Positions 1 through 52,200 of a stretch of 64,000 bases of DNA are shown piece after piece. Every line of letters starts with the position of its first letter. Position 1 is the first letter of the stretch. Below the pieces are notes generated by a model, which was not told the origin of the DNA, made no database searches, and saw nothing but the letters and a program-made list of their open reading frames with translations. Position numbers and translations under genes: made by a program. Source of the DNA: Hoplostethus atlanticus (lineage: Eukaryota; Chordata; Actinopteri; Trachichthyiformes; Trachichthyidae); NCBI GenBank assembly GCA_034670405.1, contig JAXDDX010000041.1, positions 2,707,001 to 2,771,000 on the forward strand, read 5' to 3'.

Positions 1-1172
1 AGTCGGGTCGCCGCGGGGGAGTGATTCTTACTCTCAATAACCACACGGCGCTCAACATTCATTGCCTAATTAAGCTTTCAATTTACAAGTGCGGGAAATG
101 AGTCTGATTAGAAGAGAACAAGCGTTAAATGCATAAATAGACGAATAGATGGAAATTTCCTGTCTGATAATTCAAACTTCAAATTTTTTTTGTCTTTTTT
201 TCATGCATGCAGTTCGAAAGTAAGGATGTGTGTTGAAACGCAAAATAATAGCAACACGAGGAGCAAGTGCGTCGACAGAAGAGGCATTTGCATGTGTAAT
301 GCATGGCGGGTTATCTTTCCCCCTGCTACGATGTGAGGAGGCTTCTGTTTACAAGCACTGTACACCACATTACAGTACACACCACATTACGATTTCATGT
401 TCCCGATCGTCCTCCAGTACGGCGGCTGACATCTAGAGGCTTTTTATTTTTCGTTTACCTCAGGCATCTAACAAAGAAAGGTCCAAATTAAGGGGTATTA
501 CTGTTGCCTAGGCAACACACGGGGTAATTTTCTGTTATTTTCCAAGAGGGACTGCCATTGACGGTAGTGTCACAGTATACCACAAGAAGCACCTATACAC
601 ACACAAAATAATCGAAGCCTTTGTTGTATTGTGAAGCATCCCTATGTAACATATCTATTATCTGCGTACTAAAATGCTTCCGTCCCCGTTGATTTTAATC
701 CGGGTACATATCCGATGCAAAATCTCGCCCTACAAAAAGGGGTGTAAATCTCTTGTACCAACCTTGGCATTGTCTCAGAGCGTGGGAGGACGCGCTTGAT
801 TCGAGCGCCGTGAGTTTCTACCTCTTTAATGTTTACTCTGCTGAGTCATCACAGTGTAGATTAAAACCCTGCTCAGAAAATGTACATTTTCTCCATGGGC
901 ACGATTTTCACCTCCCACTAAGCTGCCTCCAAAAAAGATAAGCTGCTGAAAGATTGACGGAATTACTCTCAACATCCCTTTTTTTCTCACTGTGAAATCT
1001 TCTGATCAAAAGGTTTCATCCCCTGCTGTTTCTCAGCATGAAATTATGCTTACCTTAGATGCTCTAGATTTCGACATATTGTATAAGCTCTGAGTGTGCT
1101 GACTCATATTAAGTTTTTACAGGTTAAAGTTGCTGTCCTCTTTTCTTTGTGTCTTTTGTTTTTCCCTTGCAG
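1..1172. other. MYO3A intron, 3' part
   Basis: No exon with consensus borders and no recognisable repeat seen. It leads into the acceptor at 1171-1172. Confidence 0.7.
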
Positions 1173-39926
<38,754 letters not shown>

Positions 39927-40415
39927 GCACGGGGGAACTGAACTGTTGGCCACTCGGCACGACGGCTAGATCAGAAGCGTGACGCGCGCTACGTGGCAAT
40001 GTATCGTGATAATTCATATCACACACACAAACACATAGTACTTCATCAGAGCTTCTACAAGAGTTTTTGTTGTCATGTGAGGTAAAGTAAATGTACTGTA
40101 AACTGGGACATTATTGGACACACTGCATTGTAAGCTGTAGAGGTTACATGAGTCACTACCAGGCTAACTGTCGTAAATCCGCCACACTATAGTCAGGTCA
40201 AGTACAACTGTAAATAACAAATGCTATCCCGTCACATTGTAAAGACTTCATGTGATGTTCTGCTCACCTGCGTTATGTTTTTAATGTAACTTCATGAGGG
40301 TTTAGGTGCTTAGCAAACCGCTTCGCCACAAGCAGCAAAAATCAAGGTCGTAAAATGAGGGGTTTATTTATGTAACGTGTAATCTAGTCAATAAAGATTT
40401 GGGACGTTCACCGTT
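39927..40415 (+). other. MYO3A: MYO3A 3' untranslated region (probable)
   Basis: About 490 bases after the stop, with AATAAA at 40390-40395. The end is inferred as roughly 20 bases past the signal. Other AT-rich stretches follow, so a longer form is possible. Confidence 0.6.
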
Positions 40416-41287
40416 TCGATTTCTGCTGCTTTGATTAATCTGATTAATTTGGCTTTTTTTTTTTTTTTCATTATCTGTAGATCATGTGTAAATACACTAA
40501 GGGAAGTAGATTATCACACTGGATGACTTTGCGTTTCAGTCAGCTTGAGGATCGGCCTCTCGTTGTATCATGTTGTAAGAAATGCTCGTTCTTTTATCGC
40601 TGTAATTTCAATATCTGCATTTTGTCCATTTAAATATATAATTTATCAGATTCCTTTTGCTGTTTTATGTCTTTTTGGGCCCCCGGTCTGCTTTTGCACT
40701 CCCTCCATGTGACATCAAGTGGAAACATGTTGTACTTCCTGATAAACTGTCACTCAATATTCTTCAATAATGCATTCTTCATACATAAAGGACAATACAG
40801 TCATAATTCTTTCCACAGATCTGCCTATATTGGCTGTGGATTGAAAATCAGCCATTGACCTGTCAGTGTTGTCCACTTCTGATATGATGGAGGTTCCTCC
40901 TTTTTTACTCTTCAGGGGTGTCGGTCTTTAAATCCTGCAATGAAACCTGCCTCACCCTGCCTTGAGGAGCTGCAAACCCACGTAAAATAAATTCATTGGT
41001 CTACATGCTGTTTCAGAGGCTTTTCCACCCTGGCGAGAGCACAATTTTTTACGTGAAACACTGAATACATTCATATTTTTGGCATGGAAATGGTCAAATG
41101 TGAAGATATTGAATATCAGGTATTGGCAGCTTCAATCCAAAAATATTGGTATTGCCATTGGCCTTCAAATACCCATATCAGTTGAGCCCTGCCTAAGATT
41201 AGCTGCTTCTTGCATGCATTGTAAATGTCAAAACAGACCTCACATCAGTGCTCCAGGGTGTTTTGATTCATGCCAAATGTCTAATTC

Positions 41288-43160
41288 TGGAAACACTTCA
41301 AGATTCAAGATTCAAGAACTTTATTTGTCACATACACACACGGGGTGTGTAGTGAAATGAAAAGTGGCACTGCTCAACGGGAATGTGCAAAGGGGCAACA
41401 GTACACAGTATTTACAATAAAAAAACAACACAATATTTACAGTATTACAGTAATTACAGTAAGAGCTCTTATATAAAAAAAACAAAAAAAACAACAACAC
41501 AATATATACAGTAAGAGCACTTTGGAAATGAAAATATAGTAGTAAGGGAAATTGTATGAATGTAATATACTATAAATTATGTGTAGTCTTTACCTAAGTG
41601 TGTGTGTGCATAAGAGGGGCAGTGTGTGTGTCTTGGTGGGGGCCCTGGTGAGGTCAGAGTTCACAGTCCTGATGGCCTGAGGAAAGAAACTCCGTCTCAG
41701 TCTCTCTGTTTTGGCAGCGTGACTACGGAGGCGCTTGCCTGACCGCAGCAGCTGAAACAGTCCGTTGTTGGGGTGGTGAGGATCCTTCATGATCCTGCAG
41801 GCTCTGGTTCTGCACCTCCTGGTGTACAAGTCCGGCAGGGTGGGGAGTGTAATTCCAATAGTGCGCTCGGCCGAACGCACTACTCTCTGCAGAGCCTTCC
41901 TGTCCTGAGCGGAGCTGCTGCCAAACCAGGCAGTGATGCTTCCTGTCAGGATGCTCTCCACAGCTCCAGAGTAGAAGGACTGAAGGATCCTCCGGGAGAC
42001 TTTGAATTTCCTCAGCTGCCTGAGGTGGTAAAGGCGCTGCCTCGCCTTTCTCACCAGAGTGTCAGTGTGTGTGGACCATGTCAGATCTTCGGTGATGTGG
42101 ACTCCCAGGTATTTATACCTGCTCACCCTCTCCACAGTATTCCCATTAATCCCCAGTGGTGAGTACGTCCTCTGTTGTTGTGTCCTCCTAAAGTCCACAA
42201 TCAGCTCCTTAGTTTTGGTGACATTCAGGAGGAGGCTGTTGTCCTGGCACCAGAGTGACAGATCAGCAACTTCCTCCAGGTAGGCCTTCTCGTCGTTGTT
42301 GGAGATCAGGCCCACCACCACTGTGTCATCCGCAAACTTAATGATGGTGTTGGAGCTGAACCTGGCCACACAGTCATGTGTGTACAGGGAGTACAGTAGG
42401 GGGCTGAGGACGCAACCCTGGGGGGATCCTGTGTTCAGGGTGAGGGGGTTGGAGGTGTGTCTACCCACCCTGACCACCTGGGGCCTGGCAGTCAGGAAGT
42501 CCAGGATCCAGGCACACAGGGGGGTGTTCAGTCCCAGCTCAATCAACTTGCCAGCCAGTCTGGTGGGGACTATGGTATTGAAAGCTGAACTATAGTCAAT
42601 GAACAGCAGTCTCACATAGCCCCCCTTCCGGCTGTCCAGATGAGAGAGTGTGGTGTGCAGTACCTGGGAGACAGCATCATCCGTGGATCTGTTGGGACGA
42701 TAAGCAAACTGCAGCGGGTCCATGGAGCAAGGGAGGAAGGCGCAGATGTAGTCCTTAATCAGCCTCTCGAAGCATTTCATGACCACCGAGGTGAGGGCCA
42801 CCGGTCGGTAGTCATTCAAGCATGCTGGAGAAGCATTCTTGGGCACAGGGACAATAGTGGATCTCTTGAAGCAGGCGGGGACCACAGACTCAGCCAGGGA
42901 GATGTTGAATATAGTGGTGAACACTGGAGCTAGCTGATTAGCACAGGTCTTCAGTACTCGTCCAGATATGCCATCTGGACCAGCAGCTTTCCTGGTGTTC
43001 ACCCTCGTCAGAGCCCTCCTCACACTGTGCTCGGTCACAGAGAGTGTGTGTTCATCCCCAGCGGTAGAACTCACTCCGGCTGCGCTAACGGTGATGTTGT
43101 TAGCCGGCGAGCTAGCGCTGTTGTTGCTAGCCTCAAACCGTGCATAGCACGGTTTGAGGC
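41288..43160 (-). mobile_element. L2-clade LINE, 5'-truncated, with reverse transcriptase ORF
   Basis: A 525-residue minus-strand open frame (43167 to 41590) carries reverse transcriptase motifs: [61 protein letters not shown] and [11 protein letters not shown], then a C-terminal [16 protein letters not shown] region. The catalytic FADD is intact and the frame has no stop. The endonuclease half is missing, so the copy is 5'-truncated. The minus-strand 3' end is a short UTR and AATAAAG, then tandem TTGAATC near 41288-41312, typical of L2 tails. The clade is assigned from remembered L2/Maui-type sequences. The intact frame suggests a fairly young insertion between MYO3A and GAD2. Confidence 0.88.
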
Positions 43161-43215
43161 TTTCCAAGCAGTTATGGCATACAAGACTAACAACATCGTT
43201 GCCATAATGATAGAG
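43129..43215. repeat. Inverted duplication at the 5' end of the L2 copy
   Basis: Arms 43129-43143 and 43147-43161 are perfect reverse complements around a 3-base loop. Weaker inverted similarity continues outwards (GATGTTGTTAG near 43093 and CTAACAACATC near 43183). Both strands encode SLKPC-x-ARFEA across it. Confidence 0.75.
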
Positions 43216-43789
43216 AACTGAAACGTATAAACTTTAAGTCTTCCTCTGCCTGTGATGAGCACTGAGCATGTCCACTAAGGAAGACTCAGCCAAACTACCC
43301 ACAACAAGCCAGGACAGTTACCCTCATTTGAGGCTATCATTCCTATCAGCCAACTTAGTGTGACAAATTCCCAAGATTTCATTTCGTCCAGGAAATAGAA
43401 ATTACAGAAATGGTCTGTATGTAAACATAGAAAACAAAAACAAACTAAAAAGCACATTTCTGTTTCCCCTCAGGGGCAGAAAACACTCAGTTCATAACAT
43501 ATACTGCTTAGACTTTATCTTTGGGTTGGACTAAAGGGTTTCAAATGCTATTTTTCTTCCAAAATAGTTCCAATTTTGTTTTTTCTTGTTACCAAATAGA
43601 GATCTGATTTCCTAAATAGAATTCAATAGACTTTGGGGTGTAAGGTGAACTCTGCTTCAAAACACTATAGAGCTCAGTTTTCACTCATGGGTGATGTTCA
43701 AATGAGATGTTTTACAGTTTGAAAAGAGAAATGTTGCAGCCAACACCACAGCCAGGCTAAGGGTATGTGTGGGTGTCTGTGTATATAAT

Positions 43790-43900
43790 TAGAATTCAAA
43801 GGAATCCATCATTTGCTGAAAAAGCCATCACAACTTGGCTTTTAGTGTGTGTGTGTGTGTGTGTGCTTCAATTTTACATCTTCACCTACATTTCTACAAT
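43790..43900 (+). repeat. Dispersed repeat with internal (GT)n, copy 2
   Basis: Matches 7010-7110 in word order, ending with the GT tract. Confidence 0.5.
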
Positions 43901-45305
43901 TTGCTCTCCACTTTAATGGTCTGATTCAAGTCATTAGATCTTAGACGAAGGAATGTACTTTTTTTTCGTATAGACTTTTCCATTCTGACTTTAGCATTTC
44001 TTCTGAGAGTCCACCTCTAACCTTTATGTGACATTTAAAGGAGGAAGAACCCGCAGGGGCGGATAGTGAGTCGCCAACAACGCACTGACTGGGCCCACTG
44101 GCACAGAAACGACAACATGCGGCAAATAAATCCTGACACACACGCAGACAGCAACAACCAGCATGTTGCCTTTTATTCATAGTGAAACCCATAAACAACC
44201 ACAACATAAACAACCACAAGAAGGAACGGTGTACTTTTCTCTGCGATGCTCAGCTATTTTCATAAATATGATCTTTCATGTGCAAAATAATTCATTTCTT
44301 ACAACTATGCAGTTCTAGTGGGAAGTATGACACAAAAACATCTATGGTAATCCTATTATACATATTAGAAGGGTACTATACAAAACTATACTCAACTATT
44401 GAAATCCATACAGGAATTATTACAGGAATTGGGATATTGTGGTGATACCATATGTGCTAAAATACCATAAAGCACGATAAAGTCACTATAAACTCACTAC
44501 TGAGAACCACATACACGCTGTAGGAATATTATAGGAATACTAGGGCTTCGTTCTTTTACACTACAGCTGATTTGGGCCCATGCATGCATACATCCTAACA
44601 TATAGCAGCGGTTTGGTCTAGCTTTGGTGCCCAGAGGGAACATTTGCTCTCAATCGTGGATGCAAGTGAAGGGGAGACGGAACAGAGGGGGAACAGTGTT
44701 GGATGGTAACGAGTAACGTGGTTACAGTTACCAAATAAAATACATAGGTCGTTACTTCTGTTATCAACCCCTGTAAATATCAGATTGAAGTTGAATTATC
44801 CAGAATCTACAGCCTCGTTTTGTTCATAGTTAGTCTGTAAGAAAACTTACATGAGAAATATCAGAAAAGTTTACTTTCCCTGAGTGGAAATATTCCTGCC
44901 TTTATTTATAGAGCAAAACGATGACGAGGACATTTGACATCAACCCTGTTTGGCTCCCTGATCATTCACAGGAGAAGGGAACTGAGGAATCAGGGTTTTT
45001 TTGGAAGGCAACAGAGGACGCAAGCGCCAGTTGTTGGAGGTGGGGGTGTAACGGAAAAGGAATGTAACTAGGTCGCGTAACTAATACTTTTAAAGTGAGA
45101 GGTAAGGCGTTATTTTTTTTGGAGCAACGAATCCCAACATCAGAGAGCACGGAGGAGGGACCCGGGCGCACTTATTTTAGTGAAGTCTCCTCGCCGCCCC
45201 GGTGTTTCCTCTACAGGAGGCGGACAATTATAGGAGCCGGTTGACGAAAAGTAGGTCTGCAATTTGCTGGGCAGATGAATTAGTCGGCTTTCACTGTGTA
45301 AACGA

Positions 45306-45364
45306 GGGAAGGGGAGGGGAGGGGAGGGGAGGTCGCGCGGGGGGGTGCGGGGTTGAGGGGGGGG
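45306..45364 (+). promoter_or_regulatory. G-rich tract upstream of GAD2 (G-quadruplex-capable)
   Basis: At least seven runs of three or more G, including GGGGA repeated four times, within 60 bases. About 740 bases before the GAD2 ATG. A promoter role is inferred from position only. Confidence 0.4.
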
Positions 45365-46007
45365 CAAGTTTTCAATAGATTGTAAGTTGAGCACGGACGG
45401 GGACATAATGTTGGGGATGTATGGAGTCACGACGCATGCACGACGCAACCCGGTTCGTCATGACCTGAAGAGAATCACGATGGGATTTATTTTGGTGACG
45501 TGGAATTTAGGTTAGATGCAGTTAGGGATGGCGCATGTGGCGCATTTTTACCAACAACTCCATAGCCTCTGCCTGTCTGTTTAATCTTTCGCCCAGCCTG
45601 GTTCCAGATTATTTTTGTCTTTTGTTTAAGGATTTTGATTTGAAATGTAGTATATACATTCAACCTGACACCAAAAAAAAAGAGCCTCCTCCTAGACCTT
45701 TGCACCAGTAACTTCGTCAGACTCTGCCTTGCGCTATCCTCTATTTCCAGTTGGAGGTCAGGAGAGAGTGGCTGACTAGTGCGCTGGGCAAGTCAAAGCG
45801 TTTGCGCGGATTTCTCGGAGGGGGGAGAGACGCTGCTTCATGCACCTGTGGACGGCTGCAAATTAAAATAAAACACGCACACACAGAGAGACACGCAGAG
45901 AGAGAGAGGACGCCTTTTGCTCGTTGTGTTTTTAGGCTTTTTTTTCCTTACTGGGTGTCTGTCGGATGCGCGGCTGGGCTCGCAGCAGTCGGACAGGTCT
46001 GGGTAGA

Positions 46008-46034
46008 TTCAGCACCGCGGCTGTGAACAGCTCC
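46008..46034 (+). promoter_or_regulatory. RE1/NRSE-like bipartite site in GAD2 5' leader
   Basis: A perfect left RE1 half-site, TTCAGCACC (46008-46016), and a right half GAACAGCTCC (46025-46034, 8 of 10 to GGACAGCGCC) are separated by 8 bases rather than 2. Expanded-spacing RE1 sites are a known REST-bound class. It lies 68 bases before the ATG. Function is inferred. Confidence 0.45.
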
Positions 46035-46101
46035 CGCTCGTCGTGTTTGGATGGGCGCTGTTCGTCTCCGTCTCTCTTGCAGCTCCTAACTACCGGCTAC
46101 G

Positions 46102-46177
46102 ATGGCAGCGCACGGCTTCTGGTCTCTCGGCGGAGATAATGTGGGGGACAACGCGGGGAGCCAAAGCCCCAGCACGC
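46102..46177 (+). CDS. GAD2: GAD2 exon 1 (start codon)
   Basis: Starts ATG and encodes [13 protein letters not shown], then [10 protein letters not shown]. Donor gtgagt, phase 1. A (GTT)n tract begins shortly inside the intron. Confidence 0.93.
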
Positions 46178-49169
46178 GTGAGTGGCTTTTTGGTGTTGTT
46201 GTTGTTGTTGTTGTTGTTGTTTTGTCTTCAAATGACCTCCGATGGACAAGGGGAGTTAATTGCCTTTTTTAGTGCATTTTCTCAAGGCCATTGTCCTTGC
46301 ATTTGATGTCACATTGTCACTGTCACCGGATGACAAAACAAAAGGCCTGCTGTGTTTAGTCGATACCCTTTGCTTTACTGTTTTTTATTATTTTACCCTG
46401 CAGCCTCAGGAGTCTTTTACTCCACGTTGTATGGTGCTTGTTGGGTTTCGGGTTCATGCTGCTATTCTAAAGTTGGAGTGTGAACCTGAAGCCCATGCAC
46501 TATTCATCCTTATTTGATTTACCCCCCTCTCTCCTCCAGCCAGGGCTTGGTGCCAGGCGGCGGCCCAGAAATTATCCGGAGGCATTGGATCGAAATTATG
46601 TGGTATGTTGGTTGGGGGTGGGGATGGTAGATAGATACATGTCATTATTTCCATGCCTTATATTTATATCTTGGCCTTGACGATGGCAATTCAGCCCAGC
46701 AATAAATATCTCGTGTTTTATGGTGATGTGTGGCGTCCAAAGCTCTGCTCAATGTTGGAGAAGTGGAAAAAACGGCCGAGCCGTCCGCCAAACAGCCGGA
46801 GACAGCGGCTGGGACCTGCGGCTGCAACAAACCCTGCAACTGCACTAAATCTGCTGTGTCTTTCTCCGATCTCTATTCAACAGGTATATAAAAAAACACG
46901 TTGTAAGGGTCGATTTTGTCACTCCGTCTACCATAGTCAAAACTTGGCCTTGCTCGGACTGGCCTCTTGAATCTTAAAATCTCATTTTGTGTGAAAAATC
47001 CTGCAGTGGGTGAGGTTATTATTTTCTTAATATTCATGGAGCGGTGCGCCTTATTCTGCTTTGTGTCAAGATATTATAAGAATTATTTCAACCCACCCAG
47101 TATTTTGAGGCGAAAAAAGGGTTTGGGACTGAATATCTGAGTATGAGAGTAAATGACTTGTTAAGTTGGACATTTTTTGCAGTGGTGGAATATTACTGAG
47201 GGGTCACCTTCAGCAAAATCTGTTGTTTTGATTGAGCTTCGCAGATAAGGCTGCCAGTCAATCACTAGGCCTATTAAAAGAAACACCTTTAGGGCTATCG
47301 GATAATTATGTTGCAAAAATAGACGTATGGCGTTATCTTAAAGGCACGTGCAGCCTAATGATGCATTCAAATAGCTTTAATAAAACATTTTTAAAGAATA
47401 AATACTGTCCACCAGAGGTAAATCATAAGACTATTATTTGATTTACAGACCTGCTGCCTGCCTTGGATGGGGACACAAAAACAATGACCTTTCTGCAAGA
47501 AGTTGTGGATATTTTACTGGCCTACATCGTGGAGTCTTTCGACAGAGAAACGAAAGTAATTGATTTTCACTATCCAAATGAATTACTTCAGAGGAACAAC
47601 TGGGAGCTTCAGGACGAACCGGAGACTCTGGATGATATCTTGATAAGCTGTCGTGCCACTCTGAAATACGCCATCAAAACAGGTAGGCGTGATGTTGGCT
47701 GTAAATAAATAGTTTTCCTTTTTTTAAAAAGGAAGGGTCGTTTACTATTTGTTTTAGGACTATTATAACACTTAATCAAGATTTTTGTTTCCTGGTGACT
47801 ATAGGCCTACATTTCGGGTGGAATGGCCTGTTTAGTTAGTATTATAATTATTTCTAAATCAAATTGAACGTTTAATCTCACAGTAAATTACATCTACAGT
47901 AAACCTATAATACATTTTAGAGGAATTACTGTACAGATATCACAGAAAAAAATAATAAATAAACTATAGACCTAAACTGTAGGTCAAAAAATGAAACTAC
48001 AGAAAATCCTGTAGCCTAAGAGGTATTAAATACCGACCTCACTATTGGATACCAACGACACACTGTAGGTCTCTATAGGAATATTATTAGATATCTTTCA
48101 AGGCATTCCGCCATAGATCAATTTAGCAAAGGCAGTTTTGAGGAAGATTTACAAACAAAGAAAATCGGTGTTTAAAAGAAAAGATGCCTGTAAAAAAATT
48201 AAATTGAAAATTGTCCTCGTTACCTCTTGGCCATTAGGCGGATAAATACGGTGATGCAGTAAATCTGGCTGACCGTGTAGGAGATAACAATAATAACCAG
48301 GCTTCACGGGCCAAGTCCATTATTCTCTCCTGACCTAACCACTATGGGGAGAAAATTTACAACAATAGGATAAGACATAATCTATCTCCCCCAAAGAAAA
48401 AAATTGGCTTCTTTTCTAACGATTTTGGCCATCGTGAAAACGCTACAGTATATTTCTCATTCAGAATGGGCAATAAATGGTTCAGTGATCATCATAAGGC
48501 ATCACAAGCACCAAGGTAAACAAATATCAATCACATTTTTCAGAAAAAGCATTAAAGTTCTGCTTGTTTCCTTAAAAGACCCTGTCAGTTTGAAGCTGCT
48601 CACTATGATGTATGTTATGAATTATGGTGTGTTTTCCCTCCACCACATCCTCGGTTATCCAAATCACACAAAATATTTTGAGTGATTTTGAGTGAAGATG
48701 GTAAAACAAAAATCATTGCAGTTGCATCGCTACTCTGCAATTACATTTTGAATCTGAGCCAGTACTTGCACAAACCCGAACTTGAAATGAACATAAAAAA
48801 CATTTGGATTTTCCTGACGCCAAACAGGGTGTTGAAATGCAGTCATCTTATACTATTTCCTTCCTTGCTCCTTCTCATTCAGCTCACCCCAGGTACTTCA
48901 ATCAGCTCTCTACAGGATTAGACATGGTTGGACTAGCAGCGGATTGGCTAACATCCACCGCCAACACCAATATGTAAGTATGTGGCCCGGCTTCATCACG
49001 ATTTAAATGATGGTAAATGATAATAATGACAATGGATTCCATTTCCGGTCCATCCATATGCATTCTTGCCTGCGCCTGCACAGGCTGATAGCGGCTTTTT
49101 CAGTCAATCATGGCAAATGAAAAGGGTGAAATGAAAGGCAGGCCCCTCCCCACGCCCCCCACCCCCCTC

Positions 49170-49219
<50 letters not shown>

Positions 49220-52200
49220 CCCCACCCCAACCCGGCCTCCCACCCCCTCACCTCCTATCCCCATGGGGATTGAATGGGGAGAAAATTAGCCCTGAAATTA
49301 AATTCAGACTAATCTGAAGCTAATTTCAGTGTGTGTTGTGGGTGATAAACTCTGTAAGAGTCAGCCATGGCAACTGTGAGACTCTGCAAAATAAGCCTTC
49401 TGTTGACACTGGGTTTTGAAATTATTGCAGTTTGTGCAAATCAAAGGCATGTACTTATTAATAAAATATCTGCAGGCAAATACTGGAAATTCACGGTTTA
49501 ATGCGGCGTGATGATGGGAAGTGTAGTGCATCTGAACAACAGAATCAAAGTGCTATTTATGGAAAAAAGAATAGAAACCTATGAGAATGTTAATATACTG
49601 TATTTATTTTTAAGTGGCAGTATAGTTTGTTCAAAAGCAACAATTTAAAATAAGATCCTGCCTTGAGGAATTCTGTTGTATAATCTGTATGTACTGTACA
49701 AAATATAAAGGTCAAGGATTTCTACTATTTCTACTACACTATACTCTAATAAATGTTGCTTTTTCCTGTGTGGATTGTGAAATACTTTGTTATTTCACTC
49801 ACTCTGTAAGAGCTGAGCAACTAGTGTAACCCTGAACCATCAATTCCAGTCTCGCCCACCACACCTGAATGCATTCTGAAACCACCAAACTGCAGGGGAA
49901 ATAAATCTCTGCTTGAGACCACTGGCCATTTTGTGGTGATGAGTCATGGCGCAATGTGTCTTCTTTTTTTTTTGGGGCATCTGGCACCATATTTGTGTAA
50001 CCCGGACCATGTGATGTCCCTTGTGTAATGCAGGTTCACCTATGAGGTGGCTCCTGTCTTTGTGCTGCTGGAATACGTCACTCTGAAGAAGATGAGGGAG
50101 ATCATTGGCTGGCTGGACGGGCGAGGGGATGGCATTTTCTCTCCTGGTATGTAGGTGACGCTGATCACTCTCAACCCCTCTGTTTCACAGTAAAATGGAA
50201 CGGTCTGCGCGCCGTAATGTGTCAATTTGCATTTTGATGATGTAAATGGAACTCGGTTCACAGACGATTAGCATGAAAAATGAAAATTTTGGACTTCATC
50301 CCTCAGCCTGTAATTTCTCCCATGCACTTGTGGTTGACGTGTGATGAGGAGCAATCATCGGAGAGCATAATGACAAAGAAGTCACCCGTGATGATTCTCT
50401 AGCAATGTGATTGGCATAGTGAGACTCTAACACTGTGGACAATGAGCTGCTGCGTTAATGTGATTTTGTACGCTGTGTCATTTCAGGTTCAGATTATGTC
50501 ATTTCCGTATCGATATGTTGTAAACAATTTTTTTGTTTCTTAGTTGTTTACATGCATATTTAAAAAATATCTGTTACACTTTGTGCCAATAAGAAGTCAG
50601 GCATTACATATTAGTTATGGCTGTGATGTGGAATGACAGGCCACTGATAGCCCATGACAGTAAATCACTGAGTGGTGAGCGTCCCGTCTGTCCTCTAGGT
50701 GGTGCTATTTCCAATATGTATGCCATGTTGCTGGCCCGCTTCAAGATGTTCCCTGAAGTGAAGGAGAAAGGAATGTCATCTGTTCCTAGACTGGTGGCCT
50801 TCACATCTGAACACGTAGGCATCTCTATTTTTTAATGCTTGCTCATTTTGTTTCATTGCAACTGTGAAATGTTTTTCTTTTTGCTTCTTCATTTGTGATG
50901 TGATGTACCTCTTCACTGATGGGGAAAATGTTACCTGTATAAGGTTGGATTGAATACACCTTTTGAATTGAAGGCTATTTTTTAATCATATCTCAAATAT
51001 CTTGTAATCTCAGTGTGAGAATAAAGAGTGTCTCAATACATTTAAAGAAATGGTAAAGAAAGATATTCCAAAAAAGTCTCTGAGATGTTCCTGACATCCT
51101 GCAGCAGCAGCAGCACCAATTATGCCTGCTGTGTTTCTTAGACAGAGAAAGGACACCGTGTCACTTTCGCCCAGCCAGAGCTGATATAAAGCCGACATTA
51201 TGTGTGTCAGACACAGAAGGACACAAGGTGACTGTCTGTCTGTGATGTACGTCACCTCCCGCAGCTTTTCAGGACTTTTGAAAGATGGCGTGCACAAAAG
51301 ACAATAAATAACGTACAAACCTCTCACACTGAGAGCAATTTGTACTGCATATTTTCTCATTTTCCCTGCTTTGACTTCCCGGTACAGGCAATCACGATTA
51401 AACATGACCTATGTTGGAGTCTCATAGATATTTGAGTGTTATCTCTCTCTCTCTCTATTATCTTTCAGAGCCACTTCTCAATCAAAAAAGGTGCAGCAGC
51501 CCTCGGCATTGGGACTGAGAGTGTCATCTGCATCAAGGCTGATGAAAGGTACAGTCGGCCTCTAATTTGAGGAGTACAACAGAAAGACAAAAACGTTCTA
51601 TGGCGATATATGAATTTACAAAGTACATTTTTTCCCGTTTGTAGTGGTAAAATGATCCCGGCTGACCTTGAGAGGAGAATACTGGAGGCTAAACAGAAGG
51701 TAATGCAATACACATCTATAACTCTGCAGCGAGGCAGTAGATATCACTTCATAGAGCACTGACGATACGGTAGTCACTCAACTGAAACCATGGTGAAGGA
51801 AATGTGATATGCATCTGCTAACATACAGGCATCGATAGGTGCAGTGATGACACGGAGGCTCTGTGACACTACTGCAAAAGAAAGACAAGGACTTTATGTA
51901 TGATTGCTGTTTTTTGTTTTGCTTGTGCAGGGTTTTGTACCTTTCTTTGTAAGCGCAACTGCGGGCACAACAGTGTACGGGGCTTTTGATCCTCTTATTG
52001 CCATCTCTGATATCTGCAAAAAGTACAACATCTGGATGCACGTGGACGTGAGTACAATGACTTGTTTGCATGAATCTACAGAACTGTTAACCACTGAGAC
52101 ACGTCAAATTTTAACCTTTCTAAGTTCCTTTCTTCAGGTGATTTTAGCAGAGGCAGAGGAATACAGAGCACACCAGTGGGTTTGACAAATGTATTATATC

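Larger units (their letters stand above)
43216..46101. other. Intergenic region and GAD2 upstream/5' leader
   Basis: One GT-bearing repeat copy near 43790, a degraded transposon-like stretch near 44690-45100 (GTGTTGGATGGTAACGAGTA at one end, GTAACTAATACTT at the other), then the GC-richer GAD2 upstream region. I could not place the transcription start; no TATA box is convincing. Confidence 0.55.

Noticed and set aside
41773-42933. Several + strand frames within the L2 element
   Set aside because: Antisense to the reverse transcriptase frame.
44690-45100. hAT-type MITE near the GAD2 upstream region
   Set aside because: The ends look suggestive, but no target duplication or clear inverted repeat could be found.
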